Below, piece after piece: positions 1-8,833 of a stretch of DNA of 64,000 bases. The stretch spans positions 105,780-169,779 of the forward strand of contig WFSL01000024.1 of the NCBI GenBank assembly GCA_015486015.1. Direction: 5' to 3'. Each line of letters opens with the position of its first letter. Position 1 is the stretch's first letter. This DNA is from Aquificota bacterium. GTDB lineage: Bacteria; Thermosulfidibacterota; Thermosulfidibacteria; Thermosulfidibacterales; B14-G1. The notes below the pieces were generated by a model. It was not told where the DNA came from and did not search any database. It saw only the letters and a program-made list of their open reading frames with translations. The translations under genes and the position numbers were made by a program.

Positions 1-2
1 AT

Positions 3-155
3 CTACGCCTATGTTCTGAGCTTGCACAAATTTGTATTTACCACACAAAATCGTTCAGGTCAACAAATGACACGTTATTCATAGCTTGTACCTCTCTGTC
101 TATGGGTATCTACACTTATCCATGGGAGGGATATCAAGCGATGAGGCCCATTTAA
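3..155 (+). pseudogene. possible decayed 3' end of a macro-domain gene
   Basis: A reading frame open from the left edge of the window to a TAA at 153-155 encodes LRLCSELAQ followed about 25 residues later by FIACTSLSMGIYTYP. The second part resembles the conserved macro-domain motif IAFPxISTGxYGYP, with T changed to M and G to T. The spacing between the two parts is too long for an intact macro domain, and the frame stops soon after the motif where a real domain would continue with a helix. I read it as a degenerate remnant, but the gene start lies outside the window and chance resemblance is possible. Confidence 0.3.
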
Positions 156-204
156 GGATTGCACGGAATAAATTGGTAGGGTTAGTAAGGATCAGATGAA
201 TGTC

Positions 205-627
205 TCAACCCACCAGTTGGAGTACCAGGCGCCTCTTGCGGGGGCGGTTGTCACACTCGACAAATACGATCTGCTGCCATGTGCCCAGGATGGGTTTTCT
301 ATCGGTAAAGGGGAATGAAAACGAGGCCCCAAAGAGGGCAGATCGCACGTGGGAGAACCCATTCCCATCACCCCATGCACGGTCGTGGTGGTATGGTTGA
401 TCTCTGGGCACTAACCTCTCCATGGCCTCTGAGAGGTCCCTGAGCACCCCCGACTCGTACTCGATGGTGGTGACCACGCCAGTGGACCCTGGTAGGATGA
501 GGCAGGCAATACCAGATTCGATCCTCGAATGCTCCAGTATCTCCCTCACCTTTGGGGTAAGATCCACTATGTGGCCGCTCCCTTTGGTACTCAGTTCTAT
601 GGTGTGGGTCTCTACTGCCATACCCAT
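205..627 (-). CDS. YjbQ/UPF0047 family protein
   Basis: A protein of 140 residues, the normal size for the YjbQ (UPF0047) family, some members of which have weak thiamin-phosphate synthase activity. Family features seen are the N-terminal strand with [11 protein letters not shown], the [20 protein letters not shown] segment, the [22 protein letters not shown] core carrying the conserved histidines and aspartate, and the [20 protein letters not shown] end. The start is ATG at 627 or the in-frame ATG two codons later; no strong ribosome site separates them. The gene is divergent from the acetyltransferase gene with about 100 bp between them. The physiological role of the family is unsettled. 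Confidence 0.85.
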   Translation of the reverse strand: MGMAVETHTIELSTKGSGHIVDLTPKVREILEHSRIESGIACLILPGSTGVVTTIEYESGVLRDLSEAMERLVPRDQPYHHDRAWGDGNGFSHVRSALFGASFSFPFTDRKPILGTWQQIVFVECDNRPRKRRLVLQLVG

Positions 628-725
628 CTTTTACTCATCTGGGCAGCAAAATTTCAACTGCCAGGTTGTTCGTTTGAAAATGGAAAGGTTTTCTTGAATA
701 AGGGATTCTGGATAGGTGGAATATA

Positions 726-1301
726 ATGGATGAGAGGATACTGAAGAGATATCCAAAGGATGTGGGGCTCCGTGACGGAGGCAAGGTGAGGTTGAGACCA
801 CTGAAGGAGGAAGATCTTGAGAAACTCTACGAGTTCTTCCTCACCAGCGTCACGGAGGATGACCATATGCTCCTCAGGGACAATGTGAAGGACTACTATG
901 TGTTGGAGAAGTGGTGCAAAAACATTGACTGCGACAGGGTCTTCCCTATTGTGGCTGAAGCGGGGGACGGCAGAATCATTGGCAATGCCACTCTTCACAA
1001 GAGGGAGTTTGGGTGGTCCAGGGCAGTGGCCAAGATCAGGGTGGTCACCTGCTCCGAGTGTAGGGGGATGGGGCTGGGGACGGCCATGATCAGAGAACTA
1101 CTCGATGTTGCTCGTCTAATAGGGGTGGAAAAGGTGATGGCTGAGGCACTATCCAGCCAGAAAGGGGCAATGGATGCATTGGAGAAGCTGGGTTTCCAAA
1201 AGGCTGCCTGTATCCCTGGGCTCGCTAGCGACTATATGGGGCACAGCCACGATCTCTGCATATTCATTTATACAGTAAACCCGGAATGGGATGCCTTCTG
1301 A
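726..1301 (+). CDS. GNAT family N-acetyltransferase
   Basis: A 191-residue GCN5-related acetyltransferase expected to transfer acetyl from acetyl-CoA to an amine on an unknown substrate. The N-terminus has the usual GGKVRLRPLKEEDLEKLYEFF opening. The acetyl-CoA-binding motif is seen as CSECRGMGLGTAMIRELLDVA around residues 115-135, followed by the C-terminal ALEKLGFQKA strand-helix typical of the fold. The ATG at 726 follows a GGTGG about 10 bases upstream. The 3' end overlaps the convergent coaE end by 34 bp, so neither transcript has a terminator in between. The substrate cannot be inferred. Confidence 0.85.
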   Translation: MDERILKRYPKDVGLRDGGKVRLRPLKEEDLEKLYEFFLTSVTEDDHMLLRDNVKDYYVLEKWCKNIDCDRVFPIVAEAGDGRIIGNATLHKREFGWSRAVAKIRVVTCSECRGMGLGTAMIRELLDVARLIGVEKVMAEALSSQKGAMDALEKLGFQKAACIPGLASDYMGHSHDLCIFIYTVNPEWDAF

Positions 1302-1903
1302 GCCAGAGCTGCCAGTTTCCCGTATATCTTTTCCACCTGCTTTCTGGTCTCTTGTAGGGTACCGGAGTTATCCACTACATAGTGGGCAAAAGGGAGTTTC
1401 TCATTTAAGGGCATTTGGTTCCTTAGCCTCTGTTCAGCACCTTGAAGATCCAGCCCATCTCTATCCATAAGGCGGGCGATCTGGACTTCTGTAGGCACCC
1501 ACACCACAATCACCCTGTCCATGTTCTTATGGAGCCCTGACTCTATGAGAAGGGGCACGTCAAAGATGATCAAGGCCCCTGGGTCCTCTCTTAGGATCCC
1601 TTCGGTAATCTCTCTCCTGAGTTGGATCACCTTAGGGTGAATGATGGCCTCTAAACGCCTCTTTGCATGATAATCGCGAAACACCAATCCTGCCAGCCGC
1701 TTCCTGTCTATATCCCCATCAGGGGTGAGGTAACCCTCACCGAAGGTCTCTACCACCTCCCTCCATCCAGGGGTGCCTGGTGCCACCACCCTCCTTGCCA
1801 GTTCGTCCGCATCGATCACGTAGGCCCCCAACTCTTGAAAGATGCGGGCCACCGTGGACTTTCCACTGGCTATTCCCCCTGTAAGGCCTACAATCAGCGC
1901 CAT
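1268..1903 (-). CDS. coaE: dephospho-CoA kinase
   Basis: This enzyme phosphorylates the 3'-hydroxyl of dephospho-CoA, the last step of coenzyme A synthesis. The 211-residue protein begins MALIVGLTGGIASGKSTVAR with a P-loop at residues 8-16, followed by the DADELARRVVAPGTP dephospho-CoA-binding segment and the IIFDVPLLIESGL motif near residue 115. Length and motifs are normal. The ATG lies one base after the polA stop, so it is almost certainly translated from the polA transcript as the last gene of the lipoprotein-NMO-polA-coaE operon. Its end overlaps the convergent acetyltransferase gene. Confidence 0.95.
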   Translation of the reverse strand: MALIVGLTGGIASGKSTVARIFQELGAYVIDADELARRVVAPGTPGWREVVETFGEGYLTPDGDIDRKRLAGLVFRDYHAKRRLEAIIHPKVIQLRREITEGILREDPGALIIFDVPLLIESGLHKNMDRVIVVWVPTEVQIARLMDRDGLDLQGAEQRLRNQMPLNEKLPFAHYVVDNSGTLQETRKQVEKIYGKLAALAQKASHSGFTV

Positions 1904-1904
1904 C

Positions 1905-4547
1905 TCAATGTGCCTCTTCCCAGTTCCTTCCCATCCCTACGTGGACCACCAGGGGGACACCTATGGGATACACCCCTTCCATGATTTCCCTCACGTTCTC
2001 CTTTAACTGCTCCAGCTCGTTTGGGGGAACTTCAAAGAGAAGCTCATCGTGAACCTGAAGGATCATCTTGCTTTTTAGTCTGTGCTCTCGGATGTACCTG
2101 TCTATGCGGATCATGGCAAGCTTGATGATGTCTGCAGCAGAACCCTGAATAGGTGTATTTATGGCATAGCGCTTGCCCAACTCTCTGGTGTTGCGGTTAG
2201 AGCTGAAAAGCTCTGGGATGAAGCGTCTTCTCCCCATGATGGTGGTAACGAACCCTTTTTCCTGGGCCTCTTTCACTAAGAAGTCAATGTAGTTCTTCAC
2301 CCCTGGATAGCGCTGGAAGTACCTCTCAATATAATCCGCCGCCTCTTCCACTGGAATCTTGAGCTCCTGAGAGAGGCCATATGGGCTCATCCCATAGATG
2401 ATGCCGAAATTCACCACTTTGGCTTTCCTCCTTAGCTCAGGTGTCACCGCCTGAGATGGCACATCGAAGATCTCGCATGCGGTACGGGTGTGGATATCCT
2501 CACCCTTTTTGAAGGCCTCTATAAGCTTTTCGTCCTTGGAGAGGGCTGCCATGATCCGCAGCTCTATCTGGGAGTAGTCCGCGGAGAGGAGCAAACAGCC
2601 CCCCTCTGCCACAAAGGCCTCCCTGATCATGCGCCCTAACTCAGTGCGGATGGGGATGTTCTGGAGATTAGGATCAGAGCTGGAGAGTCTACCCGTGGCC
2701 GTTACTGCCTGGTTGAAGGAGGTATGGACCCTACCCGTCCTTGGATTGATCATCTTGATCAGCCCCTCCGCATAAGTAGACTTAAGCTTGGCAAGCTGGC
2801 GGTACTCCAAGACCTTTGCAGGCAGGGGGTGCTCCAAGGCAAGCTGGGCGAGGACCTCCACATTGGTTGAGTAACCGGTCTTGGTCTTTTTTGTGGGCTT
2901 CAGTTTCAACTTGTCAAAGAGTACCTGGGCCAATTGACGTGGGGAGTTTATGTTAAAAGGTTCACCTGCAAGGCGATGGATCTCTCCCTCGAGGCGCTCT
3001 ATTTCTCCTTCAAGGAATCTGGCTATGGTCTCCAACCTTTCCTTGTCTACCTTGATTCCTGCAAGTTCCATCCTGGCCAGCACGGGAACTAAGGGCATCT
3101 CCAGGTCTCTGAAGAGGTCTATGAGCCCCTCTGCCAGCAACTGTTCATTTAGGATGTGCTTCAGCCGCAAGGTGATGTCCGCATCTTCACAGGCATAGTC
3201 CCTTGCCACTTCAGGGGCTACCTGGACAAAAGGGATCTCCCTTTTCCCCCTGCTCGTCACCTCCTTGTAGGTGGTGGTCCTGTACCCTAAGTACTCCAAA
3301 GCCAGTTCATCCAGGCCGTGGGAACGCTTCCCTGGGTTCAGGAGATAAGAGGCCACCATAGTATCAAAGATGGGTCCATCCACATGGTAACCCCTGGAGA
3401 ATAGGATGACCAACTCGTATTTGATATTCTGGCCTACTTTTTCCTGATGGGGATCCTCGAGGAGAGAAGCGAGACCCATTAATGCCTCCTTCTCTTTGAG
3501 ATTTGTTCCCTTGGAATGACCGAAGGGTACGTACCAACCTGCCTTCTCTTGAGAGGTGAGGGCCAATCCTACAAGCTTAGCCTCCACTGGTGAGAGGGAG
3601 TCTGTTTCAAAGTCAAAGGAGAACTCTGGTGAGCTTCGAATACGTTGGAGCAGCTCCCGGTACTCATCCATAGAGCTCACCAACTGATAATCCCCTTTAT
3701 CTTCTTCGCCCTGGGGCAACTCCCTGAAGAGGGTGGTGAACTCCAGTTCTCTAAAGAGCTCCCTCAGTCTATTATAGTCTGGCTCTTGGAGTTTTAGCTC
3801 TTCCCATGGGATCTGAATGGGGAGGTCCTGACGGACCTTCACCAAGTCTTTACTCATTTTGGCTATTTCTTTGGCATCTTCCAGCTTTTTTTTGAACCGC
3901 GTTGGCACCCCGTTGAGGTGTTCAAAGATCGCCTCCACAGTCCCAAACTCCCGCACCAGCGTCTGGGCGCTCTTGAGGCCTATCCCCTTAACGCCTGGGA
4001 TGTTATCTATGCTGTCTCCTGAAAGGCCTAATAGATCGGGTATCTGATGCGGGGCCACGCCCAAACGTTTCTCCACCTCTTTGGGACCATAGAGGGCATC
4101 CTTCATAGGGTCATAAACCTTGATCCTTTCTGAAACCATCTGGAGCATATCTTTGTCACCCGTGACTATCACGACATAGAACCCGCTGGTCTCTGCCTTC
4201 TTTGCCAGGGTAGCTATCACATCGTCCGCCTCATAGTTCTCCAGCTCCAGGATGGGTATCCTCATGGCTTTCACCACTTCCCTGAGATAGGGGATCTGAA
4301 CAGCAAGCTCGTCAGGCATGGGTGGGCGCTGGGCCTTATACTCTTTGTAGGCGTCCCTCCTGAAGGTCTCCCGGCTCACGTCAAAGGCGATTGCCATATA
4401 GTCTGGCCTTTCCTCTCTGATGATCTTGAGGAGCATCCGGGTGAATCCGTATGCAGCATGGGTAGGCATGCCCTTGGAGTTTGAGAGAAAGGGGAGGGCA
4501 AAATAGGCACGATAGAGGTAGGAGGAACCATCTATAAGATAAAGCAT
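1905..4547 (-). CDS. polA: DNA polymerase I
   Basis: A three-domain DNA polymerase I of 880 residues for Okazaki-fragment processing and repair. Domains in order are the 5'-3' nuclease (about 1-290, beginning MLYLIDGSSYLYRAYFA, with GDKDMLQ and GLSGDSIDNIPGVKGIG), the 3'-5' exonuclease domain (about 300-490) and family A polymerase. Motif A is ADYSQIELR and motif C is VHDELLFEV. Proofreading ExoI (D312, E314) and ExoIII (Y451, D455) are present, but the ExoII aspartate of NxxYD is Glu at residue 378. I chose ATG 4547, preceded by GAGGGGG, over an in-frame GTG at 4583 inside the upstream gene. Translation is probably coupled to that gene. Confidence 0.97.
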   Translation of the reverse strand: MLYLIDGSSYLYRAYFALPFLSNSKGMPTHAAYGFTRMLLKIIREERPDYMAIAFDVSRETFRRDAYKEYKAQRPPMPDELAVQIPYLREVVKAMRIPILELENYEADDVIATLAKKAETSGFYVVIVTGDKDMLQMVSERIKVYDPMKDALYGPKEVEKRLGVAPHQIPDLLGLSGDSIDNIPGVKGIGLKSAQTLVREFGTVEAIFEHLNGVPTRFKKKLEDAKEIAKMSKDLVKVRQDLPIQIPWEELKLQEPDYNRLRELFRELEFTTLFRELPQGEEDKGDYQLVSSMDEYRELLQRIRSSPEFSFDFETDSLSPVEAKLVGLALTSQEKAGWYVPFGHSKGTNLKEKEALMGLASLLEDPHQEKVGQNIKYELVILFSRGYHVDGPIFDTMVASYLLNPGKRSHGLDELALEYLGYRTTTYKEVTSRGKREIPFVQVAPEVARDYACEDADITLRLKHILNEQLLAEGLIDLFRDLEMPLVPVLARMELAGIKVDKERLETIARFLEGEIERLEGEIHRLAGEPFNINSPRQLAQVLFDKLKLKPTKKTKTGYSTNVEVLAQLALEHPLPAKVLEYRQLAKLKSTYAEGLIKMINPRTGRVHTSFNQAVTATGRLSSSDPNLQNIPIRTELGRMIREAFVAEGGCLLLSADYSQIELRIMAALSKDEKLIEAFKKGEDIHTRTACEIFDVPSQAVTPELRRKAKVVNFGIIYGMSPYGLSQELKIPVEEAADYIERYFQRYPGVKNYIDFLVKEAQEKGFVTTIMGRRRFIPELFSSNRNTRELGKRYAINTPIQGSAADIIKLAMIRIDRYIREHRLKSKMILQVHDELLFEVPPNELEQLKENVREIMEGVYPIGVPLVVHVGMGRNWEEAH

Positions 4548-4554
4548 GGCCCCC

Positions 4555-5649
4555 TCAGAGGTCAGGAGAGGCGTCTGGGCCACTTTGATACTCCTCCATA
4601 AGGTGCTTAAGGAGCTGAGGCACAGTGGTGATCTCCCTTACCTCAGCCACCCTGGCCCCAGCGAAGATAAGCCCCTCTTCTATGTCCCCCCGCTTTGCCA
4701 GGAGGAGGGCCTGGGCAATGCAGTAAGGCACATTTAGGGGGTCACATGCCCTCAAACAGCGATAAGGACAGGTTACCGGCCTCTTTTCACCCCTAAGCAT
4801 GGCCTCTAAGAAGGGGTTCCTCAAGGCGCGGCCAGGCATACCCACTGGGCTCTCGATAATGAGTATATCCTCCTCTTTTGCCTTGACATATGCCTCCTTG
4901 AAACTTGGGGCTGCATCACATTCCTTGGTGGCTACAAAGCGGGTGGCCATCTGAACTCCCTGAGCGCCGGCCTCTATAGCCCTCCTTATCTCCCATCCAT
5001 AAAAGATCCCCCCACCCACTATGAGGGGGATAGGGCTGTCCTTCTCATAGGGCCTGAGTGCTTCCCTTGTCTCCCTTAAGATGGTGAGGAGAGGCGTGTA
5101 TGTGCCTTTTACCAGCTCATCGTATTTGAACCCCAGGTGCCCCCCCGCCTTGGCCCCCTCTATCACAAAGGCATCGGGTAGCCTATGATATTTCTTCAAC
5201 CAGTTTTTCGTGATAAGCACACCCGCCCTGGCAGAGGATATAATGGGCACTAATTTTGTGGGGGATCCATTGGCAAGCTTGGGGAGGTTCATGGGAAGGC
5301 CTGCCCCTGAGAATATAATGTCTGCCCCCTCCTCAATCGCTACCCCCACTAAATTCCTGTAGTCACTCTGGGCTACCATAATGTTTACTGCCACAGGTCT
5401 TTTCCCCACTATCTCCCTGGTCTTTCTTATCTCCCTTCTGAGTGCCCTCAGGTCAGCCTGGGGAAGATTGCGAAACGCATCTGCCTCCTCCAGTCCTATG
5501 GCTGCAGCAGCAATGGTACCTATCCCACCATGGAGAGAGACTGCAGAAGCAAGTCCGTGTATGGAAATTCTCACCCCCATGCCCCCTTGGATTATGGGGT
5601 GGGGGACCTCTATGTCCCCTATGCGGAGCGATGGCCAGGGAGCCTTCAT
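4555..5649 (-). CDS. nitronate monooxygenase-like flavoprotein (2-nitropropane dioxygenase family)
   Basis: A 364-residue TIM-barrel flavoprotein of the nitronate monooxygenase/2-nitropropane dioxygenase family, which also includes FabK-type enoyl reductases. Seen are the N-terminal HPIIQGGMGVRIS motif, FVIEGAKAGGHLGF with the catalytic-region AGGH, PLIVGGGIF near residue 213, and AGAQGVQMATRFVATKECDA, all flavin-phosphate-binding features. A Cys-rich C-terminal segment (CPYRCLRACDPLNVPYC) is found in a subgroup of this family common in anaerobes. The ATG directly follows the stop of the lipoprotein gene, and its end precedes the polA start by 7 bp. The true substrate is unknown. Confidence 0.85.
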   Translation of the reverse strand: MKAPWPSLRIGDIEVPHPIIQGGMGVRISIHGLASAVSLHGGIGTIAAAAIGLEEADAFRNLPQADLRALRREIRKTREIVGKRPVAVNIMVAQSDYRNLVGVAIEEGADIIFSGAGLPMNLPKLANGSPTKLVPIISSARAGVLITKNWLKKYHRLPDAFVIEGAKAGGHLGFKYDELVKGTYTPLLTILRETREALRPYEKDSPIPLIVGGGIFYGWEIRRAIEAGAQGVQMATRFVATKECDAAPSFKEAYVKAKEEDILIIESPVGMPGRALRNPFLEAMLRGEKRPVTCPYRCLRACDPLNVPYCIAQALLLAKRGDIEEGLIFAGARVAEVREITTVPQLLKHLMEEYQSGPDASPDL

Positions 5650-6087
5650 CTATTTGGTGTATGCCTCCGGTGCCTTTGTACCCGTCCTTATAGTGAGTAT
5701 GGTGCTGAAGGGCTTTTTATCAATGGAGATCTGGCAGGTTTTGTTGGGTGCATTAAAGTCCAGGAGGGCCTCGTCCCCATACTGATAGGAGGAGACCAAA
5801 GTCCAGCCATAGGTAGGCATCTGTTGCTTGTAGAAGTTTACCATATCCCCCACCTTGGCCTTCCCCTCAAATACCAGCACCCCAGCCTTCACCCCGTTAG
5901 ATTCGAAGAAGAAACTCTTGTCCGGTTGGTAGGTAAATTTGGGATAGAGGGGGATATTGTTGGCGAGCCTTTGGACTGCATTTGCCTCTTTCTTGGGTGT
6001 CTTAGCGGCCTTTTTCCTTGATAGAGTAGCGCACCCTGCCATCAATACCACCGCCATCGCCACCGCTATAAACTTGAAGCTCTTCAT
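5650..6087 (-). CDS. predicted outer-membrane lipoprotein, function unknown
   Basis: A small lipoprotein of 145 residues. The first 19 residues form a lipoprotein signal (MKSFKFIAVAMAVVLMAGC) with Cys19 as the acylation site, so the mature protein is membrane-anchored in the periplasm. The rest is a basic, Lys-rich linker followed by one compact domain of about 100 residues. The motif KVGDMVNFYKQQMPTYGWTL resembles a recurring pattern in uncharacterised bacterial lipoproteins. A strong ribosome site (GGAGGGGG) precedes the ATG. It is the first gene of the operon leading into polA and coaE; the context gives no functional clue. Confidence 0.75.
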   Translation of the reverse strand: MKSFKFIAVAMAVVLMAGCATLSRKKAAKTPKKEANAVQRLANNIPLYPKFTYQPDKSFFFESNGVKAGVLVFEGKAKVGDMVNFYKQQMPTYGWTLVSSYQYGDEALLDFNAPNKTCQISIDKKPFSTILTIRTGTKAPEAYTK

Positions 6088-6168
6088 AACACCCCCTCCT
6101 TCTCCTTTTAATTGGTTGCAGTTTAGAATACCAATATAGAGATAATCAAGGGTAGGAGGATCCTAATA

Positions 6169-7122
6169 ATGATGGAAGAAGGGCATGCTGGAGGGAAGGG
6201 AAGAAAGGGGTTTGCATTCAGTGAGATGTGCCTATTGCACGAGACGGGTGGGCATCCAGAAAGCAAGGGGAGGCTGAGGGCCATTGTTGATGCTATCGAG
6301 GGGACCAGATTTTCGGGCCCTCTGGAAATGCTAAGGTGTAGGTCCGCCTCTGTGGATGAAGTGGCGCTGAATCATGCAGTGGATTACATTGACCAGGTGA
6401 AATCCCTCTGTGAGGCAGGAGGAGGCTACCTTGATCCAGACACGGTGGTCTCTCAGGGTTCTTTTGAGGCTGCCATGTGGGCTGTGGGGTGTGTACTCGA
6501 TGCTGTCACTGCTGTAATGGATGGAAGGTGCTCTTCCGTCTTTTGTGCTGTACGCCCCCCTGGGCACCACGCATTACGGTCCAGGGGCATGGGGTTTTGT
6601 CTCTTCAACAACGTGGCCATAGCTGCGAAGTATGCAAGGAAACGGGGTATAGGCAGGGTCTTGATAGTAGACTGGGATGCCCACCACGGCAATGGGACCC
6701 AGGAGGCCTTTTACGAAGATCCTACAGTTTTCTATTTTTCTACCCATCAATCCCCTCTCTATCCTGGTACAGGAATGGCCCATGAAACTGGCAAAGGACC
6801 AGGCTTAGGCTATACCCTCAATTGTCCCCTTTCTCCAGGCAGTGGAGACGAGGAGTTCTGTCGTATATACGATGAGGTCTTTCTACCTAAGGCCCATGCC
6901 TTTAGGCCTGAGCTCATCCTTATATCCGCAGGATACGATAGCCATCGCTTGGACCCATTGGCATCTCTAAGGCTTTCCACTCAGGGTTTCCAGGGTCTGG
7001 CTTCGAGGATTGCTGAGCTAAGCAAGGAGGTTGGGGCACCAATAGTAGCCGTACTTGAGGGGGGGTACAACCTCTCTGCATTAAGAGACTCTGTGATTGC
7101 CACTATAGAAGCCTTTCCGTAG
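6169..7122 (+). CDS. histone deacetylase family / acetylpolyamine amidohydrolase-like protein
   Basis: A 317-residue zinc hydrolase of the arginase/deacetylase fold. The catalytic motifs are intact: RPPGHHA (His133-His134), DWDAHHGNGT with the zinc ligands Asp170 and His172, and ISAGYDSH carrying the third zinc aspartate, followed by LEGGYN at the C-terminus. Bacterial members act on acetylated small molecules or on acetylated proteins such as acetyl-CoA synthetase (AcuC type); the sequence alone does not choose between these. The ATG is preceded by GGAGG nine bases upstream. It stands alone on its strand, divergent from the lipoprotein operon and separated from mgtE by about 300 bp. Confidence 0.9.
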   Translation: MMEEGHAGGKGRKGFAFSEMCLLHETGGHPESKGRLRAIVDAIEGTRFSGPLEMLRCRSASVDEVALNHAVDYIDQVKSLCEAGGGYLDPDTVVSQGSFEAAMWAVGCVLDAVTAVMDGRCSSVFCAVRPPGHHALRSRGMGFCLFNNVAIAAKYARKRGIGRVLIVDWDAHHGNGTQEAFYEDPTVFYFSTHQSPLYPGTGMAHETGKGPGLGYTLNCPLSPGSGDEEFCRIYDEVFLPKAHAFRPELILISAGYDSHRLDPLASLRLSTQGFQGLASRIAELSKEVGAPIVAVLEGGYNLSALRDSVIATIEAFP

Positions 7123-7427
7123 GCAATCTATCCAGAGGGGTTTCCCCAGAGATTTCACTGATGGACTGATGTTTCCTTGATAATCGAGAACTTTTACTTC
7201 GTTTTCTAAAGCCAAAGAAGCAGGGAACCCCTGTCTATCCAGGGTTGATTTATATTGCCTCATTCTTCTATTCTATGTCGCTTTCCTTAGTGGAGCGAAG
7301 TGGGAGAGCTGTGAAAGAGGAAGGTGTTGTAAAAGACTTCGGTTCGCGTGGAGGAGACATTGAACTTTTGGCATCGGTGAACAGGTCTAAAGGGGATTTA
7401 TGCCCTTGAATATCAAGGTGAGATGGG
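7123..7427. other. intergenic region without recognised gene
   Basis: About 305 bp between the deacetylase gene and mgtE. I see no M-box (Mg2+ riboswitch) core, no clear terminator and no convincing promoter. A 44-codon frame (ATG 7275 to TGA 7409) exists but has no ribosome site and no recognisable similarity. Confidence 0.5.
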
Positions 7428-8765
7428 ATGCCAGTGAATTATCATCATAGGCTTGCAATGGAGTCGGCGAGGCGACTCTTGAGGAAGGAGGCTTATGCGC
7501 ATTTAAGGAAGGTGTTGGAGAAACTCCACGCAGCCGATATCGCCCTCCTCATGGGTCAGTTGAGTCGCAAGGAGAGGCAGGTCCTTTTTAATCTGCTTGC
7601 ACCCCCAAAGTCGGCACAGGTAGTGGTAGAGATGGACTCCCTCTTGCAGGTAGAGGTGCTGGAGAACCTTGAGCCCCAAGAAATCCTCAAGATCCTCATC
7701 CACCTTCCCTCAGACAAGACCGTGGAGATATTAGAGACTCTTTCAGAGGATAAGAGGGAGGAACTCCTCCCATTCCTGAAGGAGAAGGACGTTGACCATC
7801 TCCTCAGCTATCCAGAAGAGACGGCTGGACGTATCATGTCCACGGACTATCTGGCCTTGCCAGAGAATATGACCGTAGAGGAGGCCATAGAAGAGATCCG
7901 CCGTTCTAAGGAGAAAGAGGTCTTCTACACTTATGTAGTGGATGCCAGAAACCATTTAGTAGGGGTGGTCTCCTTGAGACAACTTATCCTCCATGACCCT
8001 ACAGCCACCCTTGGCGAGGTGATGAATCCCGATGTGGTCAAGGTGAGGGCGGATATGGACCAGGAGGAAGTCGCCAGGATAGTGGCCCGTTATGACCTCC
8101 TTGCTGTACCTGTGGTGGATGAGAGCAATAGACTTGTAGGTCTCGTGACGGTGGACGATGTGATAGACATTATACAAGAGGAAGCCACAGAGGATATCTA
8201 TAAGATGGTGGGGACCTCCGAAGAGGAACTGTGGGAGGCGTCAACCCTCAAGATCGCTGGATACCGGCTCCCTTGGTTGTCATTCACCTTGGTAGGGGAG
8301 ATGATCTCTGGGCTGGTGATCAAGCATTACCATCACACCATCTCTACCTTTGTTTCGGTAGCCTTTTTTGTCCCCCTCATTATGGCCCTTACGGGGGCCG
8401 TAGGGAACCAAACTCAGACTATCATCGTACGAGGGATGGCCACCGGGAGGATGGAGGGTATGGCATGGAGGATCCTCAGGAGGCAGCTCGGTGTGGGTTC
8501 TATCATGGGCCTGGTGGCGGGGGCCTTGGCTATGGGTCTGGTGATCCTGGTCCAGAAAAACGTAATGCTTGGGGCGACCGTAGGGGTATCCCTTTTAGTC
8601 TCCATGAGCATCTCGTCTGCCATTGGGGTCCTTGTCCCCATATCTTTCAGACGGGTAGGGGTAGATCCTGCCCTTACCGTTCCCTCTATTGCCACCCTCA
8701 GTGATATCACGGGGACCTTCATCTACTTAAGCCTGGCTACCTATCTCTTTCTCCAGATGGGGTGA
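7428..8765 (+). CDS. mgtE: MgtE family magnesium transporter
   Basis: An inner-membrane Mg2+ channel/transporter of 445 residues. Domains in order are the N-terminal superhelical MgtE_N domain (about 15-120), two CBS domains (about 120-260, with MSTDYLALPENMTVEEA and VARYDLLAVPVVDE), the connecting plug helix, and five membrane helices containing the pore segment FVPLIMALTGAVGNQTQT and the helix rich in small residues VGVSLLVSMSISSAIG. Mg2+ bound between the CBS and N domains closes the pore in characterised homologues. The ATG at 7428 has a GGTGAG upstream. Length is typical. It is followed 68 bp later by secA. Confidence 0.92.
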   Translation: MPVNYHHRLAMESARRLLRKEAYAHLRKVLEKLHAADIALLMGQLSRKERQVLFNLLAPPKSAQVVVEMDSLLQVEVLENLEPQEILKILIHLPSDKTVEILETLSEDKREELLPFLKEKDVDHLLSYPEETAGRIMSTDYLALPENMTVEEAIEEIRRSKEKEVFYTYVVDARNHLVGVVSLRQLILHDPTATLGEVMNPDVVKVRADMDQEEVARIVARYDLLAVPVVDESNRLVGLVTVDDVIDIIQEEATEDIYKMVGTSEEELWEASTLKIAGYRLPWLSFTLVGEMISGLVIKHYHHTISTFVSVAFFVPLIMALTGAVGNQTQTIIVRGMATGRMEGMAWRILRRQLGVGSIMGLVAGALAMGLVILVQKNVMLGATVGVSLLVSMSISSAIGVLVPISFRRVGVDPALTVPSIATLSDITGTFIYLSLATYLFLQMG

Positions 8766-8833
8766 GGTGGGGTTGGTTTTGGCTGCCATCGGGTATATAT
8801 AGCTTTTGAAATGATCAGAAGGGGCGAACAAGG

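Noticed and set aside
5650-6087. Frameshift between the lipoprotein and the flavoprotein genes
   Set aside because: The stop and the next ATG abut but both proteins have complete, unrelated domains, so this is normal operon packing.
7275-7409. 44-codon frame between the deacetylase gene and mgtE
   Set aside because: No ribosome site before the ATG and no recognisable motif; it stops 19 bases before the mgtE start. Likely chance.
7123-7427. Mg2+ riboswitch (M-box) before mgtE
   Set aside because: The expected conserved core is not present; MgtE is probably controlled by its own CBS/N-domain gate.
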